Shown here piece by piece: positions 1-10,419 of a stretch of DNA of 64,000 nt (position 1 is the first letter of the stretch; the number at the start of each line of letters is the position of its first letter). The position numbers and the translations under genes were made by a program. Below the pieces are notes generated by a model. The model was given only the letters and a program-made list of their open reading frames with translations, did no database searches and was not told the origin of the DNA. Source of the DNA: Diaminobutyricimonas aerilata (GTDB lineage Bacteria > Actinomycetota > Actinomycetes > Actinomycetales > Microbacteriaceae); the NCBI RefSeq assembly GCF_002797715.1, contig NZ_PGFF01000001.1:2751304-2815303 (forward strand), written 5' to 3'.

Positions 1-2
1 TG

Positions 3-449
3 CTCGGGCTGCTGCGCGGCGACGACGACGCCGCGCACACCGCACCGCAGCCCGGGGTGAACCGCATCCCAGAGCTCATCGAGCAGGCGGAGCGGGCGGG
101 CGTGCCCGTCGACCTCACGGTGGGAGCCGACGTCGCCGAACTGCCCGCGTCGCTGCAGCTCATCGCCTACCGCATCGTGCAGGAGGGCCTCGCGAACGTC
201 GTGCGGCACGCGCCGGGCGCCCGCACCACCGTGCGCGTCACGGTCGGGCACGGCACCCTCACGGTCACGGTTGTGAACGACCGTCCCGCCGCGGCCGTGA
301 CGCCGGTCGACGAAGGCGGTCACGGGGTCGCCGGGATGCGCGAGCGGGCGGCCGCCGCCGGCGGAACGTTCTCGAGCGGACCGACCGCGACGGGCGGCTT
401 CCACGTGGTCGCGGAGCTGCCGCTCACTCCCGCTACGGTGATCGCGTGA
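3..449 (+). CDS. Sensor histidine kinase, C-terminal part (cut by window start)
   Basis: Only the C-terminal part of a NarL/DesK-type sensor kinase is visible; the frame is open from the first bases, so the gene starts upstream. It carries the GHKL ATPase fold: an N-box with EGLANVVRHA and a G-box with GHGVAGMRER. The dimerisation/phosphoacceptor helix and sensor region lie outside the window. The stop overlaps the GTG start of the response regulator (GTGA), which indicates translational coupling. The kinase should autophosphorylate and pass phosphate to the regulator encoded next. The signal sensed cannot be inferred. Confidence 0.9.
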   Translation, partial: LGLLRGDDDAAHTAPQPGVNRIPELIEQAERAGVPVDLTVGADVAELPASLQLIAYRIVQEGLANVVRHAPGARTTVRVTVGHGTLTVTVVNDRPAAAVTPVDEGGHGVAGMRERAAAAGGTFSSGPTATGGFHVVAELPLTPATVIA

Positions 450-1120
450 GCATCCGCGCCCTCGTCGTCGACGACCAGCCGATGATCCGCGCCGGCATCA
501 GTGCGATCCTCGCCGCCCAGCCCGACATCACGATCGCCGGCGAGGCCGCCGACGGGGCCGAGGGCGTGCGTCTCGCACGTCGACTGACGCCGGACATCGT
601 GCTCATGGACGTGCGCATGCCCGTGATGAACGGACTCGACGCCGCCCGGGAACTGCTCGCGCCGGGACCGGTCACGCCGCCGAAGGTGCTCATGCTCACG
701 ACGTTCGACATCGACGACTACGTCTACGACGCGTTGCGCGCGGGGGCGAGCGGGTTCCTGCTCAAGGACGTGCCGCCGGATGACCTCGTCGCCGCCGTGC
801 GGACGGTCGCCGCGGGCGAGGCGCTGCTCGATCCGCGCGTCACCCGCCGGCTGATCGAGAACTTCGTGAGCGCGCAACCCGCCCCGCCCGCGTCGACGGC
901 CCGGGTGGACCAGCTCACCGATCGTGAGCGGGAGGTGTTCGTGCTCATGGCGCGCGGGTACTCCAACACCGAGATCGCTGCGGAACTGTTCATCGCCGAG
1001 CAGACGACGAAGACGCACGTCAGCCGCATCCTCGCCAAACTGCAGTTGCGCGATCGCGTGCACGCCGTCGTGCTCGGCTACGAGACCGGTCTCGTCACCC
1101 CCGGATCCAACCCGGTCTGA
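446..1120 (+). CDS. NarL/FixJ-family response regulator
   Basis: A 224-residue, two-domain response regulator of normal family length. The N-terminal receiver has an acidic pair at D9-D10 and the phosphoacceptor D55 in DIVLMDVRMP. The C-terminal LuxR-type helix-turn-helix (about 152-215) contains LTDREREVFVLMARGYSNTE and the recognition helix around TTKTHVSRIL. The GTG start overlaps the stop of the histidine kinase, so the two form one two-component unit. It probably binds DNA as a phosphorylated dimer. Target genes are unknown; the giant surface-protein gene downstream is convergent, not co-transcribed. Confidence 0.95.
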   Translation: MSIRALVVDDQPMIRAGISAILAAQPDITIAGEAADGAEGVRLARRLTPDIVLMDVRMPVMNGLDAARELLAPGPVTPPKVLMLTTFDIDDYVYDALRAGASGFLLKDVPPDDLVAAVRTVAAGEALLDPRVTRRLIENFVSAQPAPPASTARVDQLTDREREVFVLMARGYSNTEIAAELFIAEQTTKTHVSRILAKLQLRDRVHAVVLGYETGLVTPGSNPV

Positions 1121-1261
1121 CCGCGCCCCGTGTGCACTGCCGCCCGCGGCGGAGTTCCCCACGTCGCGCGCCAGTTACGTCGTGCCGCGCCGATCTCTTC
1201 TGCCGCGCACCGGCGGATCTGTAGCGCGACCGAAATTCGAGCGCCGTCCGAGCATGACGAA

Positions 1262-1289
1262 GGGGGCGGATGCCGCGGCATCCGCCCCC
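1262..1289. terminator. Bidirectional stem-loop terminator
   Basis: A perfect inverted repeat with 13-nt arms (GGGGGCGGATGCC and its complement) around a GC loop. It lies between the convergent response-regulator and giant surface-protein genes and has no clear T-run, as is common in high-GC actinobacteria. The rest of 1121-1303 shows nothing recognisable. Confidence 0.75.
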
Positions 1290-1303
1290 TCACCGTCATC
1301 CGG

Positions 1304-4300
1304 CTATGCCGTGCGTCGGCGGCGCAGGATCAGCAGCAGCGCACCGGTCACGAGCCCGCCGAGGGCGGTGACGAGTGCGCCGACCGCGACCGTTCCGCCG
1401 GTGACCGCGAGCGGCGGCACCGGGGTGGCCACGACGGTCACGGTGGCGGAGGCCACGTTCGAGGTGATGACCGTTCCGTCGAGACCCGTGCCGGTCGCGG
1501 TCGCCGAGTTGACGACCGAACCCGTCCGCACGTCGGCGGCGGTGATCGTGCGGTCCTCCACGGTGGTGCAGTCCATCGATCCGCCCGGGGGCAGGATCGT
1601 CGCCGGGCAGGTCACCGGACCGCCGGTCGGGTCGTTCACCCCGATCTCCGAGACGGTGGTCAGCCCGGTGTTGCGCACGACGAACGACCAGCGGATGCGG
1701 TCACCCGGGTCGGTCACATCGTTCCGGTTCACATCGATGACGGTCGAGCTCTTGACGAGCTCGAGCGCGGAGGAACCGGCGAACGGGATGTCGCGCGTCG
1801 ACTCCGCCGAGACGGTGCGGGTGGTCCCGTCGGGGCTGAGCCCGGATGCGGTCGCCGTGTTCGACAACTCGCCCGCGTCGAGGTCGGCCTGGGTCACCTC
1901 GTACGACGCGACGCACGTGGCGACACCGCCGGGCAGCAGCGGATCGGCCGGGCACTCGATCACCGACAGCTCGCCGCTGCCCGAGAACTCCGTCTCCTCG
2001 ATCGCGATGTCGCTGAGCGTGACGTTGCCCGTGTTCTCCACCTCGAACTCGTATCCGATGACCTGGCCCACTCCGGTGAGCGCGTCCGCATCCGAGGTCT
2101 TCACCAGGGTGAGGGCCGGGGCCGGGATGTTCGGGATCACGATCTCCGACGGCGGCGACACCGGCGGGGTGCCCGACGGCGGGGTGCCCGTCGCGGTCGC
2201 CGAGTTCGACACCTCACCGGTGTCCACATCGGCCTGCGTCAAGGTGTACGTGGCGGTGCAGGTCACCTGCGCGCCCGGCGCGAGCGATGCGGCGGCCTCG
2301 GGGCACACGACATCCGACAGCTCACCGGTTCCGGTGAACTCGCTGTCGTCGACGGTCACGTCCGCGAGGGTCACGTTGCCCGTGTTCGTCACGACGAACG
2401 AGTACTCGATCACCTGACCGGCGAGGAAGGACTCCTCCGTGTCGGGCGACGCCGACTTCACGACGCGGATGCCCGGGGCCGGCGGGATCTCGACCGTGAA
2501 CTCGGACGGCGGCGACACCGGCGGCGTGCCGCCACCCGGCGGCGTCCCCGTCGCGGTGGCGCTGTTCGTCACCGCACCGGCGTCCACGTCCGCCTGAGTC
2601 AGCGTGTACGTGGCCGTGCAGGTGACGTCGGCACCCGGCGCGAGGGACGCGGCGCCCGTCGGGCAGACGATCTCCGACAGCTCGCCGGTCCCCGTGAAGG
2701 CGCCCTCCGTGACCGCGACGTTCGTCAAGGTCACGTTGCCGGTGTTCTCGATCCGGAACGCGTAGGTGATCACGTCACCCGCCTTACCCGCGGTCGTCGG
2801 CGTGGCCGTCTTGGTCACGGCGAGGGCCGGCGCGGGCGGGATCTCGACGGTGACCTCCGACGGCGGCGACACCGGCGGGGTGCCGGTCGGCGGCACACCC
2901 GTGGCGGTCGCCGAGTTCGTGACCGAACCCGCATCGACGTCCGCCTGCGTCAGCGTGTACGTCGCCGTGCAGGTGAGACGCTCACCCGGCAGCAGCGACA
3001 CATCCGCCGGGCACTCGATCGCGGAGAGCTCGCCGGTGCCGGAGAACTCACCCTCGACGACGGTCACGTCCGTGAGCGTCACGTTGCCGGTGTTCTCGAC
3101 CAGGAACGAGTACTCGATCTCGTCGCCCAGCTCGGCGGCGGTCGTCGGCGTCGCCGACTTCACCACGGTGATGCCGGGCAGCGCCGGTGTGGGGATCGTG
3201 AACTCCGACGGGGGCGAGGTCGGCGGCGTGCCGGTCGGCGGCACACCGGTCGCCGTGGCCGAGTTGGTCACGGAACCGGAGTCGACGTCCGCCTGCGTCA
3301 CCACGTAGGTCGCCGTGCAGGTGACCTGCGCGTCCGGTGCGAGCGTGGCAGCTCCCGCGGGGCAGACGATGTCGGAGAGGTCACCGGTGCCGGTGAACTC
3401 GCCCTCGTCCACCGACACGTCGGTGAGGGTCGTGTTGCCGGTGTTGGTGACCACGAACGAGTAGGTCACCTCCTGCCCGGCGAAGAAGTCCACCTGCTCG
3501 GACGGCGTCGCCGATTTGACCACGGAGAGACCGGGAGCCGGCGGGATCTCGACCGTGACCTCCGACGGCGGCGACACCGGCGGCGTGCCGGTCGGGGGCA
3601 CGCCGGTCGCGGTCGCCGAGTTGGTGACCGAGCCGGCGTCGACGTCCGCCTGCGTCAACGTATAGGTCGCCGTGCAGGTCACGTCGTCACCGGGAGCGAG
3701 CGAGGCGGCGCCGGCCGGGCAGACGATCTCGGAGAGGTCGCCCGTGCCGGAGAAGTCGCCTTCGTCCACGGCGATCTCGGTGAGGGTGACGTTGCCGGTG
3801 TTCGTCACGAGGAACGAGTAGGTGATCTCATCGCCCGCTTCGGCCGCGGTCGCCGGTGTGGCCGTCTTCGCCACGGTGATGGCCGCTGCCGAAGGGATCT
3901 CGACGGTGTTCTCCGACGGCGGCGACACCGGCGGGGTGCCGGTCGGCGGCACACCCGTCGCGGTCGCCGAGTTGGTGACTTCGCCGGCATCGACATCAGC
4001 CTGCGTCAGCACGTACGTGGCGGTGCAGGTGACGCCATCGCCCGGAGCGAGGGACGCTGCACCCGCGGGGCACACGACGTCGGACAGGTCGCCGGTGCCC
4101 GAGAACTCGCCCTCGACCACGGCCACATCGGTGAGAGTCACGCTTCCGGTGTTGGTCACCAGGAACGAGTAGGTGATCTCGTCACCCACCGCGCCGGCGG
4201 TCGCCGGCGTCGCCGTCTTCGTCACGGTGATCGCCGGCGCCGGAGGGATCTCGACGATGACTTCCGACGGCGGTGAGGTCGGCGGCGGGGTCGTGCCCGG

Positions 4301-7300
4301 CGGCGTTCCGGTGGCGGTCGCCGAATTGGAGACCGACCCCGCATCCACATCCGCCTGCGTCAACGTGTACGTCGCCGTGCAGGTGACGTCGTCGCCGGGG
4401 GCCAGGGATGCCGCGCCGGCGGGGCACACGACGTCGGACAGGTCGCCGGTGCCGGAGAACGCCCCCTCGGCGACGGTCACGTCGGTGAGCGTGACGTTGC
4501 CGGTGTTGGTCACGAGGAACGAGTAGGTGATCTCGTCGCCCACCTCACCGGCCGTGGCCGGAGTCGCGGTCTTGGCGACCGTCATGGCGGGCGTCGGCGG
4601 AAGCTCGATCGTCACCTCGGAGGGCGGCGACACCGGCGGGGTGCCCGACGGCGGCACACCGGTGGCCGTCGCCGAATTGCTGAGCGTGCCCGCGTCGATG
4701 TCGGCCTGGGTGAGTTCGTAGGTCGCCGTGCAGGTGACTCGGGCGCCCGGGATGAGCGAGGCCGCGCCGGCGGGACAGTCGATCGCGGAGAGGTCACCCG
4801 TGCCGGAGAAGTCGCCTTCGTCCACGGCGATCTCGGTGAGGGTGACGTTGCCCGTGTTGGTGACGAGGAACGAGTACTCGATCTCGTCGCCTGCCTCCGC
4901 CGAGGTGATCGGCGCGGCGCTCTTCACGACGCTGATGCCGGGCACCGGCGGGGTGGGGATGGTGAACTCCGACGGCGGCGACACCGGCGGGGTGCCCGAG
5001 GGCGGCGTGCCCGTCGCGGTCGCCGAGTTCGAGACCGAACCGGCGTCGACATCGGCCTGGGTCAGAATGTATGTAGCGGTGCAGGTGATCTGCGCATCCG
5101 GCGCCATGGATGCCGCACCGGCCGGGCAGTCGATGGCCGACAGGTCGCCCGTGCCGGTGAAGGTGCCCTCGTCGACGGAGACGTCGGTGAGGGTGGTGTT
5201 GCCGGTGTTGGTCACGACGAACCGGTACTCGATCTCCTGGCCGGCGCGGAACTCGTCGGCGCTCGACGGCGTCGCGGACTTCACCACCGAGAGGCCCGGG
5301 GTGGGCGGCACCTGCACGACGGCGGTCGACGGCGGCGACACCGAGGGCGATCCCGTCGGGGGCACGCCCGTCGCGGTCGCCGTGTTCGTCAAGGATCCCG
5401 CGTCCACGTCGGCCTGGGTCAGCTCGTACGCGGCGGTGCAGGTGACGGTCGCGCCCGGGGCGAGGGAGGCCGCACCGGCGGGGCACACCACGTCCGACAG
5501 CTCGCCGGTGCCGGTGAACGCGCCCTCATCGATGGCGACGTCGGTCAACGTCACCCCGCCGATGTTGGTCACGAGGAACGAGAACTGGATGTCGTCGCCC
5601 GCCTCGCCGGCGCTCGCCGGGGTGGCGGTCTTGGTCAACGTGATCCCAGGTCCGACGGTGACGAGGTGGTCCTCGACCTCGCCGTTGGACGCGGTGCCGA
5701 CCGAACGCTCGTCGACCGCGGGCGTGGCGGCGACGTCGGCGAGGGCGTCCGTCGTCAGCCGCAGTCGCATCATCCGGGGCGCACCGTCGGTGGGCTGCCC
5801 GGCGAAGGTGAGGTTCGCGGTCGTCGCTCCCCCCGGCACGGGCACGGACGCGAATTCGGTCGCCTCGAAGCGGCCATCGCGGTTCGCGTCGATCCATCCG
5901 TAGAGCGTCGCCGCGGTGGTGCCCGGGTTCGACACGGCCACCGGGACGGTGACCGTCGTCGCACCCGCGGGGAACACGAAGGCGCCGATGCCGTCTTCAT
6001 CGTCGGGCGTTCCCGCGGCGTCGTCGCCCGTGGCGGTCGCGTTCGGCTGTCCGTCCGCTTCGGCATCGCGAGCCGCGCCGATCGTGGGGCCGGTCGCGAT
6101 GTGGGCGGGACCGTTGGTCGCGATCGAGGTGCCGTACGACTCGGGCGCGTCACCGAAGTCCTCGCACGGGGCCGCGCCGCTGAACTTGAAGTTGTCGATG
6201 AAGAGGCCGGTGTTGAACGACGAGGGCGCCGTCTGGTTCTGGATGCGCACCGTCGCCGTGGTGCCCGTCGCGGTGAAGGTGTGGGACGAGTTGGCCCACG
6301 CAACCGTGAACGATGGTCTCGTAGGTGTCCCCGACGTGCCGTTGCTCACCGCGTTCGTCGTCGGCGCGAGAGTCGCCAACGTGCTGAACGCGCCCCCCTG
6401 GCTGAGCTGCACCGTCGCGCGGGAGCTGGTGGTCTCCATACCGCTGTAGTCGAGCGAGAAGGTGTATCGGCCACCCGGGATCAATCCGGAGAACGTCTGC
6501 TGGATCGTGGCGGGCGCGGTGCCCCAGAGGTCGATGCTCTGTGCTCCGTCGCTCGCGTTGTTGTAGTACCGGAGGATGTCGATCGTTCCGGCGACCGTCT
6601 GCCAGCCGCTGATCGTGCCCTGGCTCGTGCGGAACTGGTTGTAGCCACCTTGATAGGCGTCGCCTGCGACCGGGTTGGCGGGGTCTTGGATGTTGGGCGA
6701 CTCGAACGAGCCGTTCGTCGCGACGCTGCAGCGCAACGACGGCGGCACGGCGACTGTGAGCGTCGAGTCGCCGGGGGCGTTCAGGCCGGTGGTGGTGACG
6801 TTCGCGGGGCCGTTGGTGTAGGTGCCGGCCGCCGAGGCGACGACGTTCACCGTGATGGTGCACGACGCCAGCCCGGCCGTGAGGTTGCCCGCCGCGGTGA
6901 TGCTCGTGCCGCCCGCCGCCGCGGTGACGGTTCCGGCGGGACACGTGGTCACCGCCGCAGTCGGGGTGGCCAAACGCACGCCGGCCGGCAGGGTGTCGGT
7001 GAACGACCACCCGTTCTTGGCCGCGAGTTCCGCGGTGTTCGTGACGGTGAACGTCAGCGGAGTGGGCTGGTTCGGCGCGACCGTCGTCGCGACGAAGGAC
7101 TTGTCGAGCTGCGGCGTGACGTCGAGGATGCGGATGTTGTCGAATGCGGCGTCGTTGCCGGTGCCCGAGCCGTTCGCGTTGCGCATCTGGACGCCGAGCG
7201 AAGTGCCGTTGAAGAGCACCGAACCGTTCGAGGTGTAGGTCCCGACGTTCACGACGTTCGGCCCGAGGACTCCCACGGCCGGCGTGGTGACGGTCTTGGT

Positions 7301-8008
7301 GGAGGTGCAGGCATTGAGCTGACCGCCGACGTTCGTCGCGACGCCGGCCTGGTTGAGGAAGGCGAACTGGTACTGGGGAGCGGTGGCGAAGCAGTTCGCG
7401 GCGGCGGCATCCACGCTGAAGGTGAGGAAGCGGCCGGAGGTCGACGCGAGCGGGATGTTCGAGACGGTGCGGAACTCGATGGCGTTCGCGCCGGGGTTGC
7501 CTTCGGTGTACGCGGTGACCGCGTGGTTGGTCTGTGGGGTGGCGGAGCCGACGTGCGCCCCGAGCGCGTACGCGAGCTGGCGGGTCGCCGACGAGGAGCT
7601 GGGCTGGGCGCAGTTGCCCATGCTCGTGTACGGGGCGTTGAAGTTCACGACGAGGCCGTTACACGCGGTGAGCCACACGTTGTCGGCCGTGTACTTCTGC
7701 CCCGATGCGCCGGTGTACGCGGTGAGGAGCACGGGCGTGTTGGCGACGCCGTTTTCGAATCCCTCGGAGAACACCGCGGTGTTCGGCTGCGGAGTGCCCG
7801 GGGTTCCGGGCGCAGCCTCTGCGGGCGTCGGCGAAGCCAGCAGGGCGACTCCGCTGAAGCCGCTGACCGCGAGCCCGAGGCTCAGCACGGCGGAGATCAC
7901 GCCCCGTCTCCGGCTGCCGCCGAACACCAGACGCCGTCCGGTCTTCGATGAATTGCGTCGCTGCGAACCGATGCGCACGTGAACCCCTTCGGTACGCCGA
8001 GGGGACAT
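1304..8008 (-). CDS. Giant DUF11-repeat surface protein with LAVTG sortase anchor
   Basis: A secreted, wall-anchored protein of 2,234 residues. In order: a long twin-Arg-rich n-region and signal peptide ending near AEAAP (about 40-66); an unassigned N-terminal region; a DUF11-like domain (about 303-420); a choice-of-anchor-type beta-sandwich starting NGSFESP (about 430-610); a GEVED-type domain beginning DFGDAPESYG (about 613-780); twelve tandem DUF11/DUF7507-type repeats of roughly 117 residues (about 784-2190); and LAVTG at 2200-2204 followed by a membrane helix and RRRR. LAxTG fits class E sortases; no sortase gene is in the window. A GTG at 7978 with AAGGGG 5 nt upstream is an alternative start; the ATG at 8008 has GGAG 7 nt upstream. 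A plausible -10 (TAGGGT) lies near 8080. It is probably an adhesin or surface-layer component, by architecture only. Confidence 0.9.
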   Translation of the reverse strand: MSPRRTEGVHVRIGSQRRNSSKTGRRLVFGGSRRRGVISAVLSLGLAVSGFSGVALLASPTPAEAAPGTPGTPQPNTAVFSEGFENGVANTPVLLTAYTGASGQKYTADNVWLTACNGLVVNFNAPYTSMGNCAQPSSSSATRQLAYALGAHVGSATPQTNHAVTAYTEGNPGANAIEFRTVSNIPLASTSGRFLTFSVDAAAANCFATAPQYQFAFLNQAGVATNVGGQLNACTSTKTVTTPAVGVLGPNVVNVGTYTSNGSVLFNGTSLGVQMRNANGSGTGNDAAFDNIRILDVTPQLDKSFVATTVAPNQPTPLTFTVTNTAELAAKNGWSFTDTLPAGVRLATPTAAVTTCPAGTVTAAAGGTSITAAGNLTAGLASCTITVNVVASAAGTYTNGPANVTTTGLNAPGDSTLTVAVPPSLRCSVATNGSFESPNIQDPANPVAGDAYQGGYNQFRTSQGTISGWQTVAGTIDILRYYNNASDGAQSIDLWGTAPATIQQTFSGLIPGGRYTFSLDYSGMETTSSRATVQLSQGGAFSTLATLAPTTNAVSNGTSGTPTRPSFTVAWANSSHTFTATGTTATVRIQNQTAPSSFNTGLFIDNFKFSGAAPCEDFGDAPESYGTSIATNGPAHIATGPTIGAARDAEADGQPNATATGDDAAGTPDDEDGIGAFVFPAGATTVTVPVAVSNPGTTAATLYGWIDANRDGRFEATEFASVPVPGGATTANLTFAGQPTDGAPRMMRLRLTTDALADVAATPAVDERSVGTASNGEVEDHLVTVGPGITLTKTATPASAGEAGDDIQFSFLVTNIGGVTLTDVAIDEGAFTGTGELSDVVCPAGAASLAPGATVTCTAAYELTQADVDAGSLTNTATATGVPPTGSPSVSPPSTAVVQVPPTPGLSVVKSATPSSADEFRAGQEIEYRFVVTNTGNTTLTDVSVDEGTFTGTGDLSAIDCPAGAASMAPDAQITCTATYILTQADVDAGSVSNSATATGTPPSGTPPVSPPSEFTIPTPPVPGISVVKSAAPITSAEAGDEIEYSFLVTNTGNVTLTEIAVDEGDFSGTGDLSAIDCPAGAASLIPGARVTCTATYELTQADIDAGTLSNSATATGVPPSGTPPVSPPSEVTIELPPTPAMTVAKTATPATAGEVGDEITYSFLVTNTGNVTLTDVTVAEGAFSGTGDLSDVVCPAGAASLAPGDDVTCTATYTLTQADVDAGSVSNSATATGTPPGTTPPPTSPPSEVIVEIPPAPAITVTKTATPATAGAVGDEITYSFLVTNTGSVTLTDVAVVEGEFSGTGDLSDVVCPAGAASLAPGDGVTCTATYVLTQADVDAGEVTNSATATGVPPTGTPPVSPPSENTVEIPSAAAITVAKTATPATAAEAGDEITYSFLVTNTGNVTLTEIAVDEGDFSGTGDLSEIVCPAGAASLAPGDDVTCTATYTLTQADVDAGSVTNSATATGVPPTGTPPVSPPSEVTVEIPPAPGLSVVKSATPSEQVDFFAGQEVTYSFVVTNTGNTTLTDVSVDEGEFTGTGDLSDIVCPAGAATLAPDAQVTCTATYVVTQADVDSGSVTNSATATGVPPTGTPPTSPPSEFTIPTPALPGITVVKSATPTTAAELGDEIEYSFLVENTGNVTLTDVTVVEGEFSGTGELSAIECPADVSLLPGERLTCTATYTLTQADVDAGSVTNSATATGVPPTGTPPVSPPSEVTVEIPPAPALAVTKTATPTTAGKAGDVITYAFRIENTGNVTLTNVAVTEGAFTGTGELSEIVCPTGAASLAPGADVTCTATYTLTQADVDAGAVTNSATATGTPPGGGTPPVSPPSEFTVEIPPAPGIRVVKSASPDTEESFLAGQVIEYSFVVTNTGNVTLADVTVDDSEFTGTGELSDVVCPEAAASLAPGAQVTCTATYTLTQADVDTGEVSNSATATGTPPSGTPPVSPPSEIVIPNIPAPALTLVKTSDADALTGVGQVIGYEFEVENTGNVTLSDIAIEETEFSGSGELSVIECPADPLLPGGVATCVASYEVTQADLDAGELSNTATASGLSPDGTTRTVSAESTRDIPFAGSSALELVKSSTVIDVNRNDVTDPGDRIRWSFVVRNTGLTTVSEIGVNDPTGGPVTCPATILPPGGSMDCTTVEDRTITAADVRTGSVVNSATATGTGLDGTVITSNVASATVTVVATPVPPLAVTGGTVAVGALVTALGGLVTGALLLILRRRRTA
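1400..5655 (-). repeat. Twelve tandem ~350-bp coding repeats
   Basis: The region encodes 12 successive beta-sandwich repeats, each opening with a motif like VVKSATP or VTKTATP and containing VTNTGN, ECPA/VCPAGAASL, TCTATYTLTQADVDAG and NSATATG. Units are about 117 codons long. Neighbouring units are close in DNA sequence, so copy number could vary by recombination. The last two units (ALTLVKTSDAD and ALELVKSSTV) are the most divergent, as is usual at array ends. Confidence 0.9.
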
Positions 8009-8282
8009 CCGGATGCTCCGGCCCCCCGACGAATGAACTCCAGCCGCGTCACCCCAAACGACGCAGACCTGCTCACCCTATAGGCGTTCTTTCAGGTTCG
8101 AAACCCTCGAGGAAGCGCCCGAGCGTCAGCCGGGCTTGCGCTGAGCCCGCCGCCCCGTTCGCGCAGCGGCGGCGATGGTACGCGGGTAGGGGGTGGAACG
8201 GTTCCCCCGGTCCATGTGCGGTGGCGAACCCCGTTCGTAACCTCGGGCAGCCGGAAGCCGCCGGCCCGACCCGGAGGCGATC

Positions 8283-9545
8283 ATGACCGCGATCCAGAGC
8301 CCGCCCATCCGCAGCCGCACCCTCATCGACCGCGACCCCGTCGTCGACCTCGTGCGCTCGGTGAGTCTCGTCATCGTGGTGCTGCTGCACGCGGCGATGA
8401 CCGGCGTGCACATCGGCGCCGACGGGCTCGTCATCGGCAACGCCCTCGAGGCGCACGCCGGGTTCGCGGCGCTCAGCTGGGCACTGCAGGTCATGCCGCT
8501 CTTCTTCGCCGCGGGCGGGTTCACGGCGCTGAGCCAGTGGCGCCGGATGCGCGTCCGAGGGGCCACGCCCGCCCAGTTCGTGCGGTCGAGGGTCGAGCGG
8601 CTCGCCGTTCCCGCGCTCGCGATGATCGGCACCGTCGTCGTGGTGCTCGCGGCACTCGCGGTGCTCGGGGTGCCGGGCGAGCTCGTGCACGAGATCGGCT
8701 ACCGGATCGGGCAGCCGCTGTGGTTCCTCGCGGTGTTCATCCTCGCCTCCTGCCTCGTACCGGCCCTCGCCGCCGCGCACGAGCGCGCCCCGCGGCTCAC
8801 GCTCGGGCTGCTCATCGGCGCGGCCGTGGCGGTGGACGTCGCCGCCCGCAGCACCGGGATCGAGGGGATCGGCTTCCTCAACCTCGCGTTCGTGTGGCTC
8901 GCCGTGCAGCAGCTCGGATTCTTCTGGCGCGACGGCCGCATCCACTCGGGGCGCCGCGCTCTGGGGACGGCGGCAGGCGGCTACGCGGTGATGGCCCTGC
9001 TCGTGGCGGTCGGCGGCTACCCGCTCGACATGCTCGTCGGCAACAACAACCCGCCGACGGTGGCGCTCATCGCCCTGGGCATCGCCCACCTGCACCTCGT
9101 GGTCGCCGCGGCGCCGACGCTGCGCCGCCTGGCCGAGCGCGGGGCGACGCCGGTCGCCTGGGTCGGGGCACGCGCCATGACCGTCTACCTGTGGCACATG
9201 CCGGTGTCGATCGTGCTCGTGGCCGTGCTGCTCGGTGCCGGCGTGCACCTGCCGGAGCCGCTCAGCGACGACTGGTGGGCCGGTCGCGGCGTCTGGCTCG
9301 CCGCGGTGCTCACCCTCAGCCTCGTCGCCGCGAACCGGCTGCACGTGCTCGAACGCCTGCTCTCCCCCGCGACCGGTCGCGCGGCGCTGCTTCCCACCGC
9401 ATCCGGAGCGGTGCTCGCCACGGCCGGGGTCACGACGCTGCTCGTCGGGGGTTTCGCCGGCGAGACGGGGGTCATCGCGGTCGCCCTGCTCGCCGGCGGG
9501 CTCACCCTCGCCCGCCGGAGCGGACGCAACGCGGTCGCGGTCTAG
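8283..9545 (+). CDS. Acyltransferase 3-family membrane protein
   Basis: A 420-residue integral membrane protein with about ten hydrophobic helices. The N-terminus has the acyltransferase-3 hallmark: a charged [11 protein letters not shown] stretch, then a helix containing LLHAAMTG, then an FFAAGG segment after the second helix. Related proteins transfer acyl groups onto cell-surface glycans or other extracytoplasmic acceptors; the substrate here is unknown. The start has CGGAGG 5 nt upstream. It is convergent with folD, overlapping by 4 nt. Its 275-bp upstream region holds a short hairpin at about 8188-8207 and the divergent promoter of the surface-protein gene. Confidence 0.8.
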   Translation: MTAIQSPPIRSRTLIDRDPVVDLVRSVSLVIVVLLHAAMTGVHIGADGLVIGNALEAHAGFAALSWALQVMPLFFAAGGFTALSQWRRMRVRGATPAQFVRSRVERLAVPALAMIGTVVVVLAALAVLGVPGELVHEIGYRIGQPLWFLAVFILASCLVPALAAAHERAPRLTLGLLIGAAVAVDVAARSTGIEGIGFLNLAFVWLAVQQLGFFWRDGRIHSGRRALGTAAGGYAVMALLVAVGGYPLDMLVGNNNPPTVALIALGIAHLHLVVAAAPTLRRLAERGATPVAWVGARAMTVYLWHMPVSIVLVAVLLGAGVHLPEPLSDDWWAGRGVWLAAVLTLSLVAANRLHVLERLLSPATGRAALLPTASGAVLATAGVTTLLVGGFAGETGVIAVALLAGGLTLARRSGRNAVAV

Positions 9546-10417
9546 CCGCGGTCGGCCATGTCGACGACGTTCTTCAGCAACAGCGCTCGGGTCATAGGAC
9601 CCACTCCGCCCGGGTTCGGCGACACCCACGACGCGACCTCGGCCACCCCGTCGGCGACGTCGCCCGCGATGCGGCTCTTGCCGGTCTCCGGATCGGTGAC
9701 GCGGCTCACACCCACGTCGAGCACGATCGCGCCGGGCTTGATCTCCTCGGCGGTGATGATGCCGGGCACTCCCGCCGCAGCGACCACCACATCCGCTTCA
9801 CGCAGGTGCGCGGCGAGGTCGACGGTGCCCGTGTGGGTGAGGGTGACGGTCGCGTTGAACTCCTTGCGGGTCAGCAACGGCCCGATCGCACGCCCCACCG
9901 TGACGCCGCGGCCGACGACGACCACGTTCTTGCCGTTCCACGAGATGCCGTGCCGCTCCACGAGCTCGATCACGCCGCGCGGGGTGCAGGGCAGCGGCGT
10001 CTCGATCGGGTCAATCACGTTGAGCACGAGTCGGCCGAGGTTGGTCGGATGCAGTCCGTCGGCATCCTTCGCGGGGGCGACCCGCTCGAGGATCGCGCGG
10101 GTGTCGATGTGCGCCGGCAGCGGCAACTGCACGATGTAGCCCGTGGTCGCGTCATCCGCGTTGAGCTCGTCGATGACCGCCTCGAGCTCCTCCTGCGTGA
10201 CCGTGTCGGGCAGGTCGCGGCGGATCGAGGCGATGCCCACCTCGGCGCAGTCGCGGTGCTTGCCCGCGACGTACCACTTCGAGCCCGGGTCGTCGCCGAC
10301 GAGCACGGTACCGAGTCCGGGCGTGATGCCGCGCTCCTTGAGTGCGGCGACCCGCTCGGTCAGCTCGGCCTTGATCGCCGCGGCGGTCGCGGTGCCGTCG
10401 AGGATCTGCGCGGTCAC
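9542..10417 (-). CDS. folD: Bifunctional methylenetetrahydrofolate dehydrogenase / cyclohydrolase
   Basis: A full-length FolD of 291 residues. The enzyme oxidises 5,10-methylene-THF with NADP and hydrolyses the methenyl form to 10-formyl-THF in the cytoplasm. Visible family motifs are the active-site helix around [12 protein letters not shown], the VQLPLP segment, the NADP-binding [18 protein letters not shown], and the C-terminal signature [13 protein letters not shown]. It follows glyA by 2 nt in one transcription unit, so the SHMT product methylene-THF feeds straight into FolD. Both genes should be controlled by the ZTP riboswitch upstream of glyA. Confidence 0.97.
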   Translation of the reverse strand: MTAQILDGTATAAAIKAELTERVAALKERGITPGLGTVLVGDDPGSKWYVAGKHRDCAEVGIASIRRDLPDTVTQEELEAVIDELNADDATTGYIVQLPLPAHIDTRAILERVAPAKDADGLHPTNLGRLVLNVIDPIETPLPCTPRGVIELVERHGISWNGKNVVVVGRGVTVGRAIGPLLTRKEFNATVTLTHTGTVDLAAHLREADVVVAAAGVPGIITAEEIKPGAIVLDVGVSRVTDPETGKSRIAGDVADGVAEVASWVSPNPGGVGPMTRALLLKNVVDMADRG

Positions 10418-10419
10418 GG

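Noticed and set aside
1130-4276. Long plus-strand open frame opposite the giant surface protein
   Set aside because: Its translation is Arg/Gly/His-rich low complexity that mirrors the repeats of the minus-strand gene. High GC produces such shadow frames.
1400-5655. Regular repeats that might suggest a CRISPR array
   Set aside because: The unit is about 350 bp, in frame and coding for beta-sandwich domains; there are no short repeat-spacer units.
5666-7951. Second long plus-strand frame opposite the same gene
   Set aside because: Same reason: no domain, biased composition and no sensible start signal.
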